A stretch of DNA of 64,000 nt from an uncultured Bacteroidota bacterium (lineage in GTDB: Bacteria > Bacteroidota > Bacteroidia > B-17B0 > Aurantibacillaceae), in the NCBI GenBank assembly GCA_937873155.1, contig CALMVZ010000002.1, forward strand, positions 1 through 64,000, written 5' to 3'. Below, in pieces: positions 31,681-40,948 of this stretch (its first letter is position 1; every line of letters begins with the position of its first letter). The position numbers and the translations under genes are program-made. The notes below the pieces were generated by a model. The model was not told the origin of the DNA. It searched no databases and was given only the letters and a program-made list of their open reading frames with translations.

Positions 31681-31688
31681 CAAAGTTA
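31681..31688 (-). promoter_or_regulatory. -7 element TAACTTTG of ssrA
   Basis: Exact TAnnTTTG match, 11 nt upstream of the mature 5' end of the tmRNA. Confidence 0.6.
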
Positions 31689-31799
31689 GATTGACGAAGT
31701 ACGAATAAAGAAGTCATCTAACTGAATACTTGCTCAAAGAACTTTTAACAAAGATACGACAATTTTAAGAGGGATTTTCGGTTTTTTAATATATTTAAC

Positions 31800-31828
31800 G
31801 GATGAAGCAGAACAAGTACGCTTCATCC
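31800..31828 (+). promoter_or_regulatory. 9-bp perfect hairpin in the leader of the gene at 31843
   Basis: GGATGAAGC (31800-31808) and GCTTCATCC (31820-31828) with an 11-nt loop, 14 nt before the ATG. A near -7 element (TATATTTA) just upstream would place the hairpin at the extreme 5' end of the mRNA. It could stabilise the transcript or bind a regulator. Confidence 0.45.
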
Positions 31829-31842
31829 TAAATCTCAAAATA

Positions 31843-32367
31843 ATGAAAAAAATATTCTTATTTGTACTCATCTTAGTAGTGACATCTTCATATGCGCAAA
31901 CGGTAAAATCAAAGATCTTAAAACTAAAATATACAACACCGGAAAGCTGGACCGCGACTGAATTCGGCGGAACATTGAATTGGGACGAAAAAGGAAATGA
32001 GTTGTGCCGTTGCTCGGGTATTGCGTTCAGTAAACCTGATAAGAACGGAAAATTCAATGTTGTTATTTACGCTGTTCCTAATGGCGGATTAGATTCAACG
32101 AAACGTGAATTTGTGGGTCCGCTACATTTTGAAAATGTAGAGAAAGTAGAAAAGACCACTAACAAGAATTTTGCTTTTGAAAAACGCCGCTCTAATTTTT
32201 ATGATGTAAGAGCAAAGAAGGCTTCTTATAATTGCATCCGATACATCACTAAACCAACTGAAGGCCATTGCTACATTATTTACGCCTGGCAGGAAAATAC
32301 GAACCTGTTGAATTCAACTTCAGAAAAAGCATTAACAGAAATGGTGAATGCTATTGAGCCGCTTTAA
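31843..32367 (+). CDS. Secreted hypothetical protein
   Basis: 174 aa. Signal peptide MKKIFLFVLILVVTSSYAQ, then a single alpha/beta domain beginning LKYTTPESWTATEFGGTLNW. Four cysteines (two in LCRCSG, one in SYNCIRY, one in GHCYIIYAW) could form disulfides. The N-terminal motif resembles PsbP/DUF1795-like folds (xxxTPxxW ... FxKPD...), but that is only an impression. Its end overlaps the convergent S41 protease gene by 4 bp. Function unknown. Confidence 0.8.
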   Translation: MKKIFLFVLILVVTSSYAQTVKSKILKLKYTTPESWTATEFGGTLNWDEKGNELCRCSGIAFSKPDKNGKFNVVIYAVPNGGLDSTKREFVGPLHFENVEKVEKTTNKNFAFEKRRSNFYDVRAKKASYNCIRYITKPTEGHCYIIYAWQENTNLLNSTSEKALTEMVNAIEPL

Positions 32368-33833
32368 TTTTTAATAATCTGTTCTTTCAGATATTTCATT
32401 TCAAGGTCACGGCGTTTTAAAAGGTCTTCAAAGCTATAATTGATCTCGTGATGTGGTAATACACCTCTTCCCGTAAAAACGGGATTAATATCATGAATGA
32501 TACGAAAAGCAGGTACCCTAACCTGTAGTTTAGTATTTGGCAATCTATAATTCGGAGTTATACCTGCGTTGCATCCTTCAGTGGTTCCTCCCGTTTCAGA
32601 ACCGATTAAAATTGCGCGTTTACTTTCTTTGAGATACGAAGCTAAAATACATGATGCTGAAAATGTACCTCCATTGATCAGGACATAAACTTTACCGTTA
32701 TAATGCTTCTTCTTATAAGGCTTTATTTTTTCAGTGAACCAGACACTGTCACCATTTACTCTTTTTGTTCCAATGGTCTTTAAAACAAACTTAGTTAGCC
32801 TGAAACTCCAGTTTCCCCTTGCATATTTCTTATCAGGATAATTTTTTACATGAGATCTTAAGGTAACTGTTTGCTCCTTTTCGTTCAGATATTTCAATAA
32901 CCTATAACAATTCTCGAGATTCCCCCCACCATTGTGACGAAGATCGATCACTAAATTTTCGGTTTTATCCCTCCTAAGTTGACGAAAAACTCTCCTATAA
33001 ACTTTTTTATATCGGGAGGATTTGAAAGACTTAATTTTAAGAACAAATAATTTATGAGCTGAATCGGCGTAACCTTCACTGATATTCGCACGCTTATGTT
33101 TACGTAACAGAGAATCTTCTTTCAAACCAACCGGCAACAAGGGAAGATCTTTTAAATTACAAGCGCCCACACAGTATGTTTTTAAACTATCACCTCTTTT
33201 AGTTTCAATTAAAAAAGTATCGGGCCTCCCGAATAAACTAGGATATGAATAATTGACATAGGTCCGCATCGCCAGGTTTTTACTTGAGGTAACATAACCG
33301 TCGGCAGAAACCATTTTTCTTGAAAAATTCAGAATAGAATCAGAAGGGATACCATTTATTCTCAAAACCTCTGAACCTTGTTTTATCAAACTGTCCTTTT
33401 TCCGGTTCACAGGCATTACAGTAAAGATCTTATTATTCACCGTAACAAAATAATACGGAAGAAAATTCAATTTCATTGGTTTGATCGCTTTATTGAATGC
33501 CCTGGAATACATGACCTCTGTATGCCCGCAATGCAATTCATCAAGTACCAGTTTTAATCTGATCCTGAATTGTTTTTCGGTTAAGCTGTCATTTAATCCT
33601 GCAATTAAATTATCGAATAGTTCTTCATAATAATTTTTAGGTTTATAGATCCCAATAACAGGATGCATTTTCAGAACTGCACTCTTTACTATCGCTGCAT
33701 CTTGTTTTAAAGCGGCGGGTGAATATTTTTTATTGATCGTATATCCTTTTTGTGAGAAAACAGTACCCGGAAGGAGAAAAAACATCACCACCATCAACCT
33801 GAAAAATCTATTTTTTATCCTCTTATTAAACAT
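32364..33833 (-). CDS. Secreted S41-family peptidase (TSPc domain)
   Basis: 489 aa. A signal peptide (LMVVMFFLLPGTVFSQ) is followed by an N-terminal helical region with LDELHCGHTEV. A short PDZ-like segment (IKQGSEVLRINGIPSDS) precedes the S41 catalytic domain with VIDLRHNGGGN and the Ser nucleophile in NGGTFSASCIL. IGSETGGTTEGC follows where a Lys is expected in the classical dyad (YGKG in Prc); this places it in the TSP/tricorn-like group rather than Prc. Periplasmic or surface peptidase, substrate unknown. Its ATG is 5 bp from the promoter of the divergent dehydrogenase gene. Confidence 0.87.
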   Translation of the reverse strand: MFNKRIKNRFFRLMVVMFFLLPGTVFSQKGYTINKKYSPAALKQDAAIVKSAVLKMHPVIGIYKPKNYYEELFDNLIAGLNDSLTEKQFRIRLKLVLDELHCGHTEVMYSRAFNKAIKPMKLNFLPYYFVTVNNKIFTVMPVNRKKDSLIKQGSEVLRINGIPSDSILNFSRKMVSADGYVTSSKNLAMRTYVNYSYPSLFGRPDTFLIETKRGDSLKTYCVGACNLKDLPLLPVGLKEDSLLRKHKRANISEGYADSAHKLFVLKIKSFKSSRYKKVYRRVFRQLRRDKTENLVIDLRHNGGGNLENCYRLLKYLNEKEQTVTLRSHVKNYPDKKYARGNWSFRLTKFVLKTIGTKRVNGDSVWFTEKIKPYKKKHYNGKVYVLINGGTFSASCILASYLKESKRAILIGSETGGTTEGCNAGITPNYRLPNTKLQVRVPAFRIIHDINPVFTGRGVLPHHEINYSFEDLLKRRDLEMKYLKEQIIKN

Positions 33834-33841
33834 TACTTTTG
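33834..33841 (+). promoter_or_regulatory. -7 element TACTTTTG of the dehydrogenase gene
   Basis: Exact TAnnTTTG match directly next to the divergent S41 gene's start codon. It rules out the in-frame TTG at 33839 and supports the ATG at 33863. Confidence 0.62.
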
Positions 33842-33862
33842 TATGGTAACAGACCCACGTTT

Positions 33863-35068
33863 ATGCAAAAAATAAAGATAGGTGTTTTAAGAGAGGAAAA
33901 AAATCCGCCGGACAAGCGCGTTCCGTTAACGCCGCTAATTTGTTCCGACCTGGTTGTTAAAAATAATAATTTAGAGATAGTAGTTCAGCCGAGTAAGATC
34001 CGTTGTTATTCTGATGATGAGTACACTGCCTTCGGTGTTCCCCTACAAGAAGATCTAAACGACTGTGATGTGTTAATGGGTGTTAAAGAGGTTCCCATTG
34101 ATAAACTTATTCCCGGTAAAAAATATTTTTTCTTTTCTCATACCATAAAAAAGCAGGCTCATAACCAAAAGTTAATGAAAGCGCTTATAGAGAAAAAGAT
34201 CCAGATGATAGATTATGAAACACTGACGGATAAAAATCATAACCGCATCATTGGTTTTGGGCGTTTCGCAGGAGTTGTCGGCGCTTATAATGGAATTTTA
34301 GGTTATGGATTAAAATACGATCTGTTCCGTATCAAGCCCGCGCATTTATGCCGCGACCGCGCCGAAATGGAAGAGGAATTAAAACGCGTTAAATTACCGA
34401 ATATTAAAATTGCTTTAACAGGTGGCGGACGAGTTGCCAATGGAGCAATTGAAACTTTAAGTGCATTACGTATCCGTAAAGTTACTGCTGAAGAATTTTT
34501 ATTGAATAGTTTCAGAGAGCCGGTATATTGTCAATTGAACCCACGTGATTATGTGGAACGTCCGAATGACCATAACTTCGATCTTAATGATTTCTTTAAA
34601 CATCCTGAGCATTTCGTTTCTAAGTTCCCGGCGTTCACAAAGGTTACAGACCTTTATATTTCTGCGCACTATTGGGATCCGCGTTCACCGAAAATGTTCA
34701 CAACGGATGATATAAAAGCACCTGATTTTCATATCAGTGTAATTGCAGATATCACATGTGATATGGATGGGTCTGTACCCAGTACGATACGGTCAAGTAC
34801 CATCAACCAGCCATTTTACGGTTACAATATGAGGACCGATAAAGAAGATCTTCCTTTCAATAAAGAGACTATTTGCGTGATGGCGGTTGACAATTTGCCT
34901 TGTGAATTACCCCGTGACGCGAGTGATGATTTTGGGAAAGACTTAACTGAAAGGGTTTTACCTAATATTTTGGGGCCGGATGAAGACCGGGTAATTGAGC
35001 GGGCCAGCATTTGTAAAAATGGCAAACTAGGGGTAAGTTTCGAGTACTTAAGTGATTACGCTTATTGA
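33863..35068 (+). CDS. Saccharopine/alanine dehydrogenase-like NAD(P)-dependent oxidoreductase
   Basis: 401 aa from the ATG at 33863. The N-terminal AlaDh/PNT-type domain begins IKIGVLREEKNPPDKRVPLTP, the conserved REE/R..PLTP motif of alanine dehydrogenase, transhydrogenase and LYS1-type saccharopine dehydrogenase. The middle holds KIALTGGGRVANGAIETL (a modified nucleotide-binding loop). VIADITCDMDGSVPSTIRSS matches saccharopine dehydrogenase-like proteins. It is cytoplasmic; the physiological substrate is not determined by the sequence. Lysine-pathway partners are not adjacent. Confidence 0.8.
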   Translation: MQKIKIGVLREEKNPPDKRVPLTPLICSDLVVKNNNLEIVVQPSKIRCYSDDEYTAFGVPLQEDLNDCDVLMGVKEVPIDKLIPGKKYFFFSHTIKKQAHNQKLMKALIEKKIQMIDYETLTDKNHNRIIGFGRFAGVVGAYNGILGYGLKYDLFRIKPAHLCRDRAEMEEELKRVKLPNIKIALTGGGRVANGAIETLSALRIRKVTAEEFLLNSFREPVYCQLNPRDYVERPNDHNFDLNDFFKHPEHFVSKFPAFTKVTDLYISAHYWDPRSPKMFTTDDIKAPDFHISVIADITCDMDGSVPSTIRSSTINQPFYGYNMRTDKEDLPFNKETICVMAVDNLPCELPRDASDDFGKDLTERVLPNILGPDEDRVIERASICKNGKLGVSFEYLSDYAY

Positions 35069-35085
35069 AAATTGTTGAAAAGTTG

Positions 35086-35114
35086 TTGGAAGTAAAAATT
35101 TTTATGTATTTTAG
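35086..35114 (+). promoter_or_regulatory. Promoter of the third csp gene
   Basis: TTG (35086-35088), an 18-nt spacer, then TATTTTAG (35107-35114), one mismatch from TAnnTTTG. It gives a short leader to the ATG at 35137. Confidence 0.45.
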
Positions 35115-35136
35115 CTGAAACAAATTAAAAATTAAA

Positions 35137-35328
35137 ATGAATAAAGGAACAGTTAAATTTTTTAATACAGCTAAAGGTTTTGGCTTTATTAAAGATGAAG
35201 AATCAAAAAATGAGTACTTCGTACACGTTACAAATCTTCTGGAACCAATTAAAGAAAATGATGTAGTTACTTTCGAATTAGAAGAAGGTAAAAAAGGAGT
35301 AAATGCAGTTAGAGTTAAACTTGCTTAA
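35137..35328 (+). CDS. Cold-shock protein (CspA family), third copy
   Basis: 63 aa cold-shock domain with RNP1 KGFGFIKDEE and RNP2 YFVHVTNL. It is clearly diverged from the tandem pair at 24692-25088 (EESKNEY insertion, VTFELEEGKKGVNAVRVKLA end). It has its own promoter and a strong terminator. Single-stranded nucleic acid chaperone. Confidence 0.95.
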   Translation: MNKGTVKFFNTAKGFGFIKDEESKNEYFVHVTNLLEPIKENDVVTFELEEGKKGVNAVRVKLA

Positions 35329-35360
35329 TATTTAATATATTAATTATCCTTTTAATAAAA

Positions 35361-35387
35361 AACCCCGGGAATCCCCCGGGGTTTTTT
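35361..35387 (+). terminator. Terminator of the third csp gene
   Basis: AACCCCGGG (35361-35369) and CCCGGGGTT (35375-35383) form a 9-bp stem with a 5-nt loop, then a run of T (35382-35387). The A-rich left flank would let it also work for the convergent ettA transcript. Confidence 0.92.
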
Positions 35388-35394
35388 ATTTTCT

Positions 35395-35438
35395 GTGGTT
35401 TCGACACGCACAAGCTTTCACACTTGCTGCTCAACCAC
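35395..35438. repeat. REP-like inverted repeat GTGGTT ... AACCAC
   Basis: GTGGTTTCGACACGC at the left and GCTCAACCAC at the right, with an internal ACAAG/CTTGT-like segment. The ends resemble the widespread GGTTTCGACARGCTCAACC-type intergenic repeat. A further palindrome GCGCAGT-G-ACTGCGC lies at 35473-35487. Both are between csp and ettA. Confidence 0.5.
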
Positions 35439-35525
35439 CTTGCATTTAGTTTACCCGCTGCCTGACTTGAATGCGCAGTGACTGCGCGAACCGTCACATA
35501 AAGCCCCCTAAATGAAAGGCAGCTT

Positions 35526-37217
35526 TTATGAAGCTGCTAATTTTTTATAGCGTGGGCGTTTTGGTTCAATATTACCCAAACGTTTCTTACGGTTCTCTTC
35601 ATATTCACTGTATCCGCCTTCGAACCAATATACAGAACTATCACCCTCAAATGCTAAAATGTGCGTACAAACACGGTCAAGGAACCACCTGTCGTGACTG
35701 ATAATTACTGCGCAACCCGCGAAGTTTTCTAATGCTTCTTCTAATGCACGGAGTGTATTTACATCTAAGTCGTTGGTAGGCTCATCTAATAACAGAACGT
35801 TACCACCTTCTTTCAAAGCTAATGCTAAGTGCAAACGGTTTCTTTCCCCACCCGATAACACACTACATTTTTTTCCCTGGTCACTTCCATTGAAGTTGAA
35901 ACGTGAAATGTATGCGCGTGAGTTAAATGACTTTCCTTCTACCAATAAATTATCCAATCCGCCGCTCACTACATCGTAAACCGTTTTTCCCGGATCAATA
36001 TCCTTATGCGTTTGATCAACGTAAGATATTTTAACTGTAGGTCCAACCTTAAACTCACCACTGTTCGGTTTTTCCTGGCCCATGATCATTTTGAACAAGG
36101 TCGTTTTACCGGCACCGTTCGGACCAATGATACCTACAATACCTGCAGGAGGTAATTTAAAATTTAAGTTCTCATATAATAATCTGTCACCGTAACCTTT
36201 CGACACATTGATCGCTTCAATAACTTCAGAACCAAGGCGCGGACCGTTAGGAATGAAGATCTCTAATTTCTCTTCTTTCGATTTTACATCTTCGTTCAAC
36301 ATTTTTTCATAGTTAGCTAAACGTGCTTTTTGTTTAACACCACGTCCTTTTACGCCCTGGCGCACCCAATCTAACTCGCGTGCTAAAGTTTTCTGACGTT
36401 TACTTTCCGTCTTCTCTTCTTGTTTTAAACGTGCACCTTTTTGTTCTAACCAGCTTGAATAATTTCCTTTCCATGGAATACCTTCGCCTCTGTCTAATTC
36501 TAAGATCCAACCCGCAACGTTATCTAAGAAATATCTATCGTGGGTTACCGCGATGATCGTCCCTTTATAATTCTTCAAATGTTGCTCTAACCAATCAACA
36601 CTTTCTGCATCCAAGTGGTTGGTAGGCTCATCTAATAATAAAATATCCGGCTCCTGGATCAATAAACGGCATAAAGCAACACGGCGGCGCTCACCACCCG
36701 ATAATATTTTCACTGGCGTATCACTCTCCGGACAACGTAAAGCATCCATAGAACGTTCTAACCGATTATCTAAATTCCAAAGGTCATTGTTATCGATCAA
36801 CTCTTGCAATTGCGCCTGGCGGTTAATTAACTTTTCCATTTTATCAGGATCGTTAATTATTTCTTCATCCATGAATTTATTATTCACCTCTGCAAATTCA
36901 TTCAGGATATCAACGTGCTTTTGCGCACCTTCACGCACGATCTCAATTACTGTTTTCGTTTCATCCAGCTTTGGTTCCTGTTCCAACATCCCGACTGAAA
37001 AACCGGGTGATTGATGGATCTCACCAATATAATCCTTATCCATTCCCGCCATGATGCGCAGTAATGTAGATTTACCTGAACCGTTCAAACCTAAAACGCC
37101 GATCTTAGCGCCATAGTAGAACGAAATATAAATGTCTTTTAATACTTGTTTCTGAGGAGGGTGAATTTTTGAAACATTCACCATGCTGAATATTATCTGT
37201 CTGCCTTCGTCTGCCAT
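35526..37217 (-). CDS. ettA: ABC-F translational throttle protein EttA
   Basis: 563 aa, no membrane segments. Two ABC domains: Walker A GLNGSGKS (43-50) and GPNGAGKTT; signatures LSGGERRRVALCRLL and LSGGERNRLHLALAL; Walker B LLLDEPTNHLD and LLLDEPTNDLD. The linker (WVRQGVKGRGVKQKARLANYE) and length match EttA rather than Uup or drug-resistance ABC-F proteins. EttA binds the ribosomal E site and gates the first peptide bond according to ATP/ADP. A near -7 element (TATCTTCG) is at 37240-37247. Confidence 0.95.
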   Translation of the reverse strand: MADEGRQIIFSMVNVSKIHPPQKQVLKDIYISFYYGAKIGVLGLNGSGKSTLLRIMAGMDKDYIGEIHQSPGFSVGMLEQEPKLDETKTVIEIVREGAQKHVDILNEFAEVNNKFMDEEIINDPDKMEKLINRQAQLQELIDNNDLWNLDNRLERSMDALRCPESDTPVKILSGGERRRVALCRLLIQEPDILLLDEPTNHLDAESVDWLEQHLKNYKGTIIAVTHDRYFLDNVAGWILELDRGEGIPWKGNYSSWLEQKGARLKQEEKTESKRQKTLARELDWVRQGVKGRGVKQKARLANYEKMLNEDVKSKEEKLEIFIPNGPRLGSEVIEAINVSKGYGDRLLYENLNFKLPPAGIVGIIGPNGAGKTTLFKMIMGQEKPNSGEFKVGPTVKISYVDQTHKDIDPGKTVYDVVSGGLDNLLVEGKSFNSRAYISRFNFNGSDQGKKCSVLSGGERNRLHLALALKEGGNVLLLDEPTNDLDVNTLRALEEALENFAGCAVIISHDRWFLDRVCTHILAFEGDSSVYWFEGGYSEYEENRKKRLGNIEPKRPRYKKLAAS

Positions 37218-37255
37218 ATTATTAAAATTTAAGAGCGACGAAGATAGTAAAAAAC

Positions 37256-37900
37256 TCAGTTCTTTGGGAAATAAACAGGGTGTTTTTCGTTGTATTTCCG
37301 GATAAAACGGGTAGCCTGATCTTTTTTCTTTTTCCTGGATAAAGCCATGAATTCATTATAGATCTCCGGATCGCGCTTTAACAATGATTCCAGGTTTTCC
37401 ATTGTATAATCGACCCTGTTGCCGGTATAAAAATCCATCAGGTAATCCCTTATTTCCTTGGCAGTTGTGGTAGTTCCAACCGGTCCGTTAATGAAAGTAT
37501 TGTAACCGGATGAATAATAAGTAACAGGAACTGAGGCTAAAAAGAAACTGATAGCCCCGAATACAGTGATCCTGAAAAATGACTTATTACTATTGATATA
37601 AACAACATTATTCTGACAAAACCCCCACACTTTTTCAGCCATGATAGTCGTTTTTTCATTGTTCCTCTCAATATACTCGATATTGTCATCTTCTATCAGT
37701 TTAGTATAAAATTCCAACTGGTCCTTATCGATTTTCGTAATAATCTTTTCCTTGGGAATTGGCCAGTTATGGCGCATGTCAGAATAAGTTAAATATAAAC
37801 CTTCATTCAGAACAAAATCCTTCGAAAATGCAACTGAATCTGCCTGGCAAAAGAGCCTTGAAGATATGATAAACAGGCAGATAATCAGTTGTGAACGCAT
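37256..37900 (-). CDS. Secreted or membrane hypothetical protein
   Basis: 214 aa from the ATG at 37900. Signal peptide MRSQLIICLFIISSRLFCQ. A domain beginning FVLNEGLYLTYSDMRHNWPI follows, with VWGFCQNNVVYINSNKSFFRI. A hydrophobic segment at about residues 112-128 (ITVFGAISFFLASVPVTYY) and a basic helical C-terminus (SRKKKKDQATRFIRKYNEKH) complete it. The pattern is familiar from small Bacteroidota secreted proteins, but I cannot name a family. It lies 38 bp upstream of ettA on the same strand. Confidence 0.78.
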   Translation of the reverse strand: MRSQLIICLFIISSRLFCQADSVAFSKDFVLNEGLYLTYSDMRHNWPIPKEKIITKIDKDQLEFYTKLIEDDNIEYIERNNEKTTIMAEKVWGFCQNNVVYINSNKSFFRITVFGAISFFLASVPVTYYSSGYNTFINGPVGTTTTAKEIRDYLMDFYTGNRVDYTMENLESLLKRDPEIYNEFMALSRKKKKDQATRFIRKYNEKHPVYFPKN

Positions 37901-37954
37901 ATTAGGCAAAGATGATTATTTTTTTTAATTTTATACGTATTAATACCTATAGAG

Positions 37955-40063
37955 ATGCGCTATATCATTTACATTTTATCATTTTTTATATTCTCGGCCG
38001 CTTATTCACAAAAGAACGTAAGTAACGCCCTGAAAAGCCGTTTACATTCAAATAGTTTTCCAAAGCCGAATTTTGATGTATTGATCGAAGGTGATATCCA
38101 AAAATTATTGGCTGCCGAAAAAAATCTCGGCTACAAAGTAAAATACCATGCCGGTAATATCGCTTGTGTAAATGTGAATGTAACCAGTGTTGCAGCACTG
38201 ATCGAAACCAGGATCGCAAAATTTATAGAGTACATAGAACCACACAATAAACCAATGAACGATTCGATGATCCATCGTAACCGTATCAAACCGGTAAGGT
38301 TAGGTACTACTCCACTATCGGCATCATACGACGGTACAGGAATAATTGTTGGTATCATAGATACAGGAATTGATTTCTCCCACCCCGATTTTAAAGATGC
38401 TTCGGGAAATACACGCATCAGTTATATCTGGGATCAAACAGTAGGTACTCCAACTAATGCCCCAATGCCTTATGCTTATGGTGAAGAATGGACAGCGGCA
38501 CAAATAAATTTAGGACAATGTACGCACAGTGACCTCGCAATGTGGGGACATGGTACAGGCGTGAGCGGAATTGCCGCAGGAAATGGTTTAGCGAATGGAA
38601 CTCATGAGGGAATAGCTTCAAAAGCTGAGATCATAGTTGTTGCTTTAGATTTTTATTCGTCAGGGCCAACCATTGCTGATGCTGTGAATTATATTATGAC
38701 AAAAGCTGTAGCGGCAGGAAAACCATTTGTGATCAACGCCAGCGTTGGTGATTATTATGGTAGTCATGACGGTACAAATTCAGAAGCGAAAATTATCGAT
38801 GCTATGATCGCTAACATTCCGGGCCGTGCTTTAGTTGCGGCTGCAGGAAATGCAGGAAATATTCCGTATCACACACAAAATGTCGTTATTCCTGCTGATA
38901 CTAATTTTACATGGATACAAAGAACATCAGGCAATTTATATTATTGGATGTATGCTGACACAAACAATATAAAGAACGTGAAATATTCAGTCGGGGCGAA
39001 CAGTTTAAATTTTAATAACCTGGGTAACATCGGTTTCAAGAATTACAATTACGGATTTACTTTAAAATCGGATACAGTAAAGAACGGAAGCAACCGTATC
39101 GGTATTGTTGAAAGTTTAGCCAGCGTAAATCCTTATGGCGTTTATGAATTGTTTGTAAAGATCATTCCTGACAGCGCAGGGTACTTATGGAGAATTGAAA
39201 GTAACGGCACAGGAAAATTTGACGCCTGGAATTTTGATTTTGTTTCAGGAGGTTTACCAACAGTTGCTCAATATCCGAAAATTGTAAAATATACAATGCC
39301 TGATACTGTTTCATCGATAGTAAGTAGTTTCCAATGCAGTGATGACATTATAACAGTTGCGAATTACATTAACAGGAAATCATATTACGATGTAACAAAC
39401 ACTTTACAGGTGATCCCTGAAAATGCGGGTGAATTAGCCAATAACAGTAGTTGCGGTCCGACACGTGATGGCCGTTTGAAACCTGAAGTTGCGGCCACAG
39501 GCGGATGTATCTTAACTTGTATAGCTTTAGGATTACAGGCCAGTACAATTGCTTCAGCGCCACAGGCGGTTGCACAAGGCAGCTTCCATATTACCAGTGG
39601 AGGAACCTCTGCGGCTTCTCCGGTTGTTGCAGGATTAGCAGCTTTATTTTTACAGGCACATCCGACTTACACTAATAAACAAGTTCGTCAGGCTATTATC
39701 AATTGTACTTACAGTGATGGTTGGGAAGGAACGTTACCCAATAATAAATTCGGTTACGGAAAACTGGATGGATTCAGCACTTTCACCTGTGCTTTATCTA
39801 CAGGAATTGACGCTCAGAACTTAGTTCAGAATGCTACAATTTATCCGAATCCTTTCACTAAAGAAGTTACTGTGAAAATGAATGAAAAGATCAATGGTGA
39901 ATTAAGCGTTTATAATTCGGTGGGCCAGTTGATCTTTAAGGATAAGATAAACGCTGATGAATATACTTTGAACAGAAGTGTTATGAAAGCTGCTGGTGTT
40001 TATTTTGTAAATATCAAATCTAAGAACATTGAAGAACGTTACAAGATCATTGCTACTGATTAA
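37955..40063 (+). CDS. S8 subtilisin-like protease with T9SS type A sorting domain
   Basis: 702 aa. Signal peptide (MRYIIYILSFFIFSAAYSQ). A short prodomain-like region follows. The catalytic Asp136 (VGIIDTGID), His199 (GHGTGVSG) and Ser552 (GGTSAASPVVAG) frame a domain with a large insertion between His and Ser (about 310-470) holding beta-rich sequence of the type seen in C5a-peptidase-like subtilases. The T9SS tail begins IYPNPFTKEVTV and includes LSVYNSVGQLIFKDK and AGVYFVNI. It should be secreted to the surface or medium as an endopeptidase. prmC follows after 3 bp. Confidence 0.95.
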   Translation: MRYIIYILSFFIFSAAYSQKNVSNALKSRLHSNSFPKPNFDVLIEGDIQKLLAAEKNLGYKVKYHAGNIACVNVNVTSVAALIETRIAKFIEYIEPHNKPMNDSMIHRNRIKPVRLGTTPLSASYDGTGIIVGIIDTGIDFSHPDFKDASGNTRISYIWDQTVGTPTNAPMPYAYGEEWTAAQINLGQCTHSDLAMWGHGTGVSGIAAGNGLANGTHEGIASKAEIIVVALDFYSSGPTIADAVNYIMTKAVAAGKPFVINASVGDYYGSHDGTNSEAKIIDAMIANIPGRALVAAAGNAGNIPYHTQNVVIPADTNFTWIQRTSGNLYYWMYADTNNIKNVKYSVGANSLNFNNLGNIGFKNYNYGFTLKSDTVKNGSNRIGIVESLASVNPYGVYELFVKIIPDSAGYLWRIESNGTGKFDAWNFDFVSGGLPTVAQYPKIVKYTMPDTVSSIVSSFQCSDDIITVANYINRKSYYDVTNTLQVIPENAGELANNSSCGPTRDGRLKPEVAATGGCILTCIALGLQASTIASAPQAVAQGSFHITSGGTSAASPVVAGLAALFLQAHPTYTNKQVRQAIINCTYSDGWEGTLPNNKFGYGKLDGFSTFTCALSTGIDAQNLVQNATIYPNPFTKEVTVKMNEKINGELSVYNSVGQLIFKDKINADEYTLNRSVMKAAGVYFVNIKSKNIEERYKIIATD

Positions 40064-40066
40064 AAA

Positions 40067-40948
40067 ATGCGGATTGCTTCGAACAAACTTCAGGACCTGA
40101 TCGATTTTTATCACGCTGAACTTTTTTCTGTTTACGAACCGGGTGAATTGAACGCGGTTATTAAACTGGTGTGTCAGTATTATTTAGGATTTTCTCCCGC
40201 AGAAGTTATTTCCCGTAAGAATGAGAATTTAAACCAGAGCGATGTCTTGAAAATTTATGATTGCTGTAAAGAACTTAAGAAAAATATCCCGCTGCAATAT
40301 ATTTTAGGAGAAACTAATTTTTATGGATTGAAATTTAGAGTAAATACATCAGTTCTTATTCCCCGTCCTGAAACTGAAGAATTGGTTGAATTGATCCTGA
40401 ACGATATTAAAAAAGAGAATGAAACTTCATTGGATATTTTGGATATAGGTACAGGCAGTGGCTGCATTCCCATCACCTTAAAACATAAATTACCGGAAGC
40501 GAATGTTTCTGCTATCGATATTTCGCAAGAAGCTTTGGAAGTTGCTCAGCAAAATGCAATATTGAATCAAACCACTATTTTGTTTAATAAAACGGATATT
40601 TTAAAACCGGAAGCGGAGTTTAGTCTGGATACATACGACGCTATCGTAAGCAACCCGCCCTACATTGCAAAAAAAGAAGCTTCGCAAATGCATGAACGTG
40701 TGAAAAATAATGAACCTGCTATTGCTTTATTTGTAGAAGATCAAGACGCCGCCATTTTTTACAAACGCATTATTGATCTCTGCCAAAAACATTTGAATCC
40801 GGGCGGACATTTATATTTTGAACTGAATCCTTTGTTTGCCAGTGACGTAAAACAGTATGCGGAGAAAAGCGGTGCATTTGCAAGCGTAAATTTAATTGAT
40901 GATCTTTCGGGAAATACTCGTTTTTTAAAAGCTGAGAAACATGCCTAG
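40067..40948 (+). CDS. prmC: Peptide chain release factor N5-glutamine methyltransferase
   Basis: 293 aa. PrmC methylates the Gln of the GGQ motif in RF1/RF2. An N-terminal helical domain ends with PLQYILGETNFYGLKF, the release-factor-docking signature. The SAM-binding motif LDIGTGSGCI (125-134) and the catalytic NPPY (196-199) are present. It starts 3 bp after the T9SS protease and overlaps the TonB-like gene by 8 bp, so all three are probably co-transcribed despite unrelated functions. Confidence 0.96.
   Translation: MRIASNKLQDLIDFYHAELFSVYEPGELNAVIKLVCQYYLGFSPAEVISRKNENLNQSDVLKIYDCCKELKKNIPLQYILGETNFYGLKFRVNTSVLIPRPETEELVELILNDIKKENETSLDILDIGTGSGCIPITLKHKLPEANVSAIDISQEALEVAQQNAILNQTTILFNKTDILKPEAEFSLDTYDAIVSNPPYIAKKEASQMHERVKNNEPAIALFVEDQDAAIFYKRIIDLCQKHLNPGGHLYFELNPLFASDVKQYAEKSGAFASVNLIDDLSGNTRFLKAEKHA

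Noticed and set aside
30947-31842. Genomic island integrated at ssrA
   Set aside because: No integrase, no direct repeat of the tmRNA 3' end and no composition change were seen.
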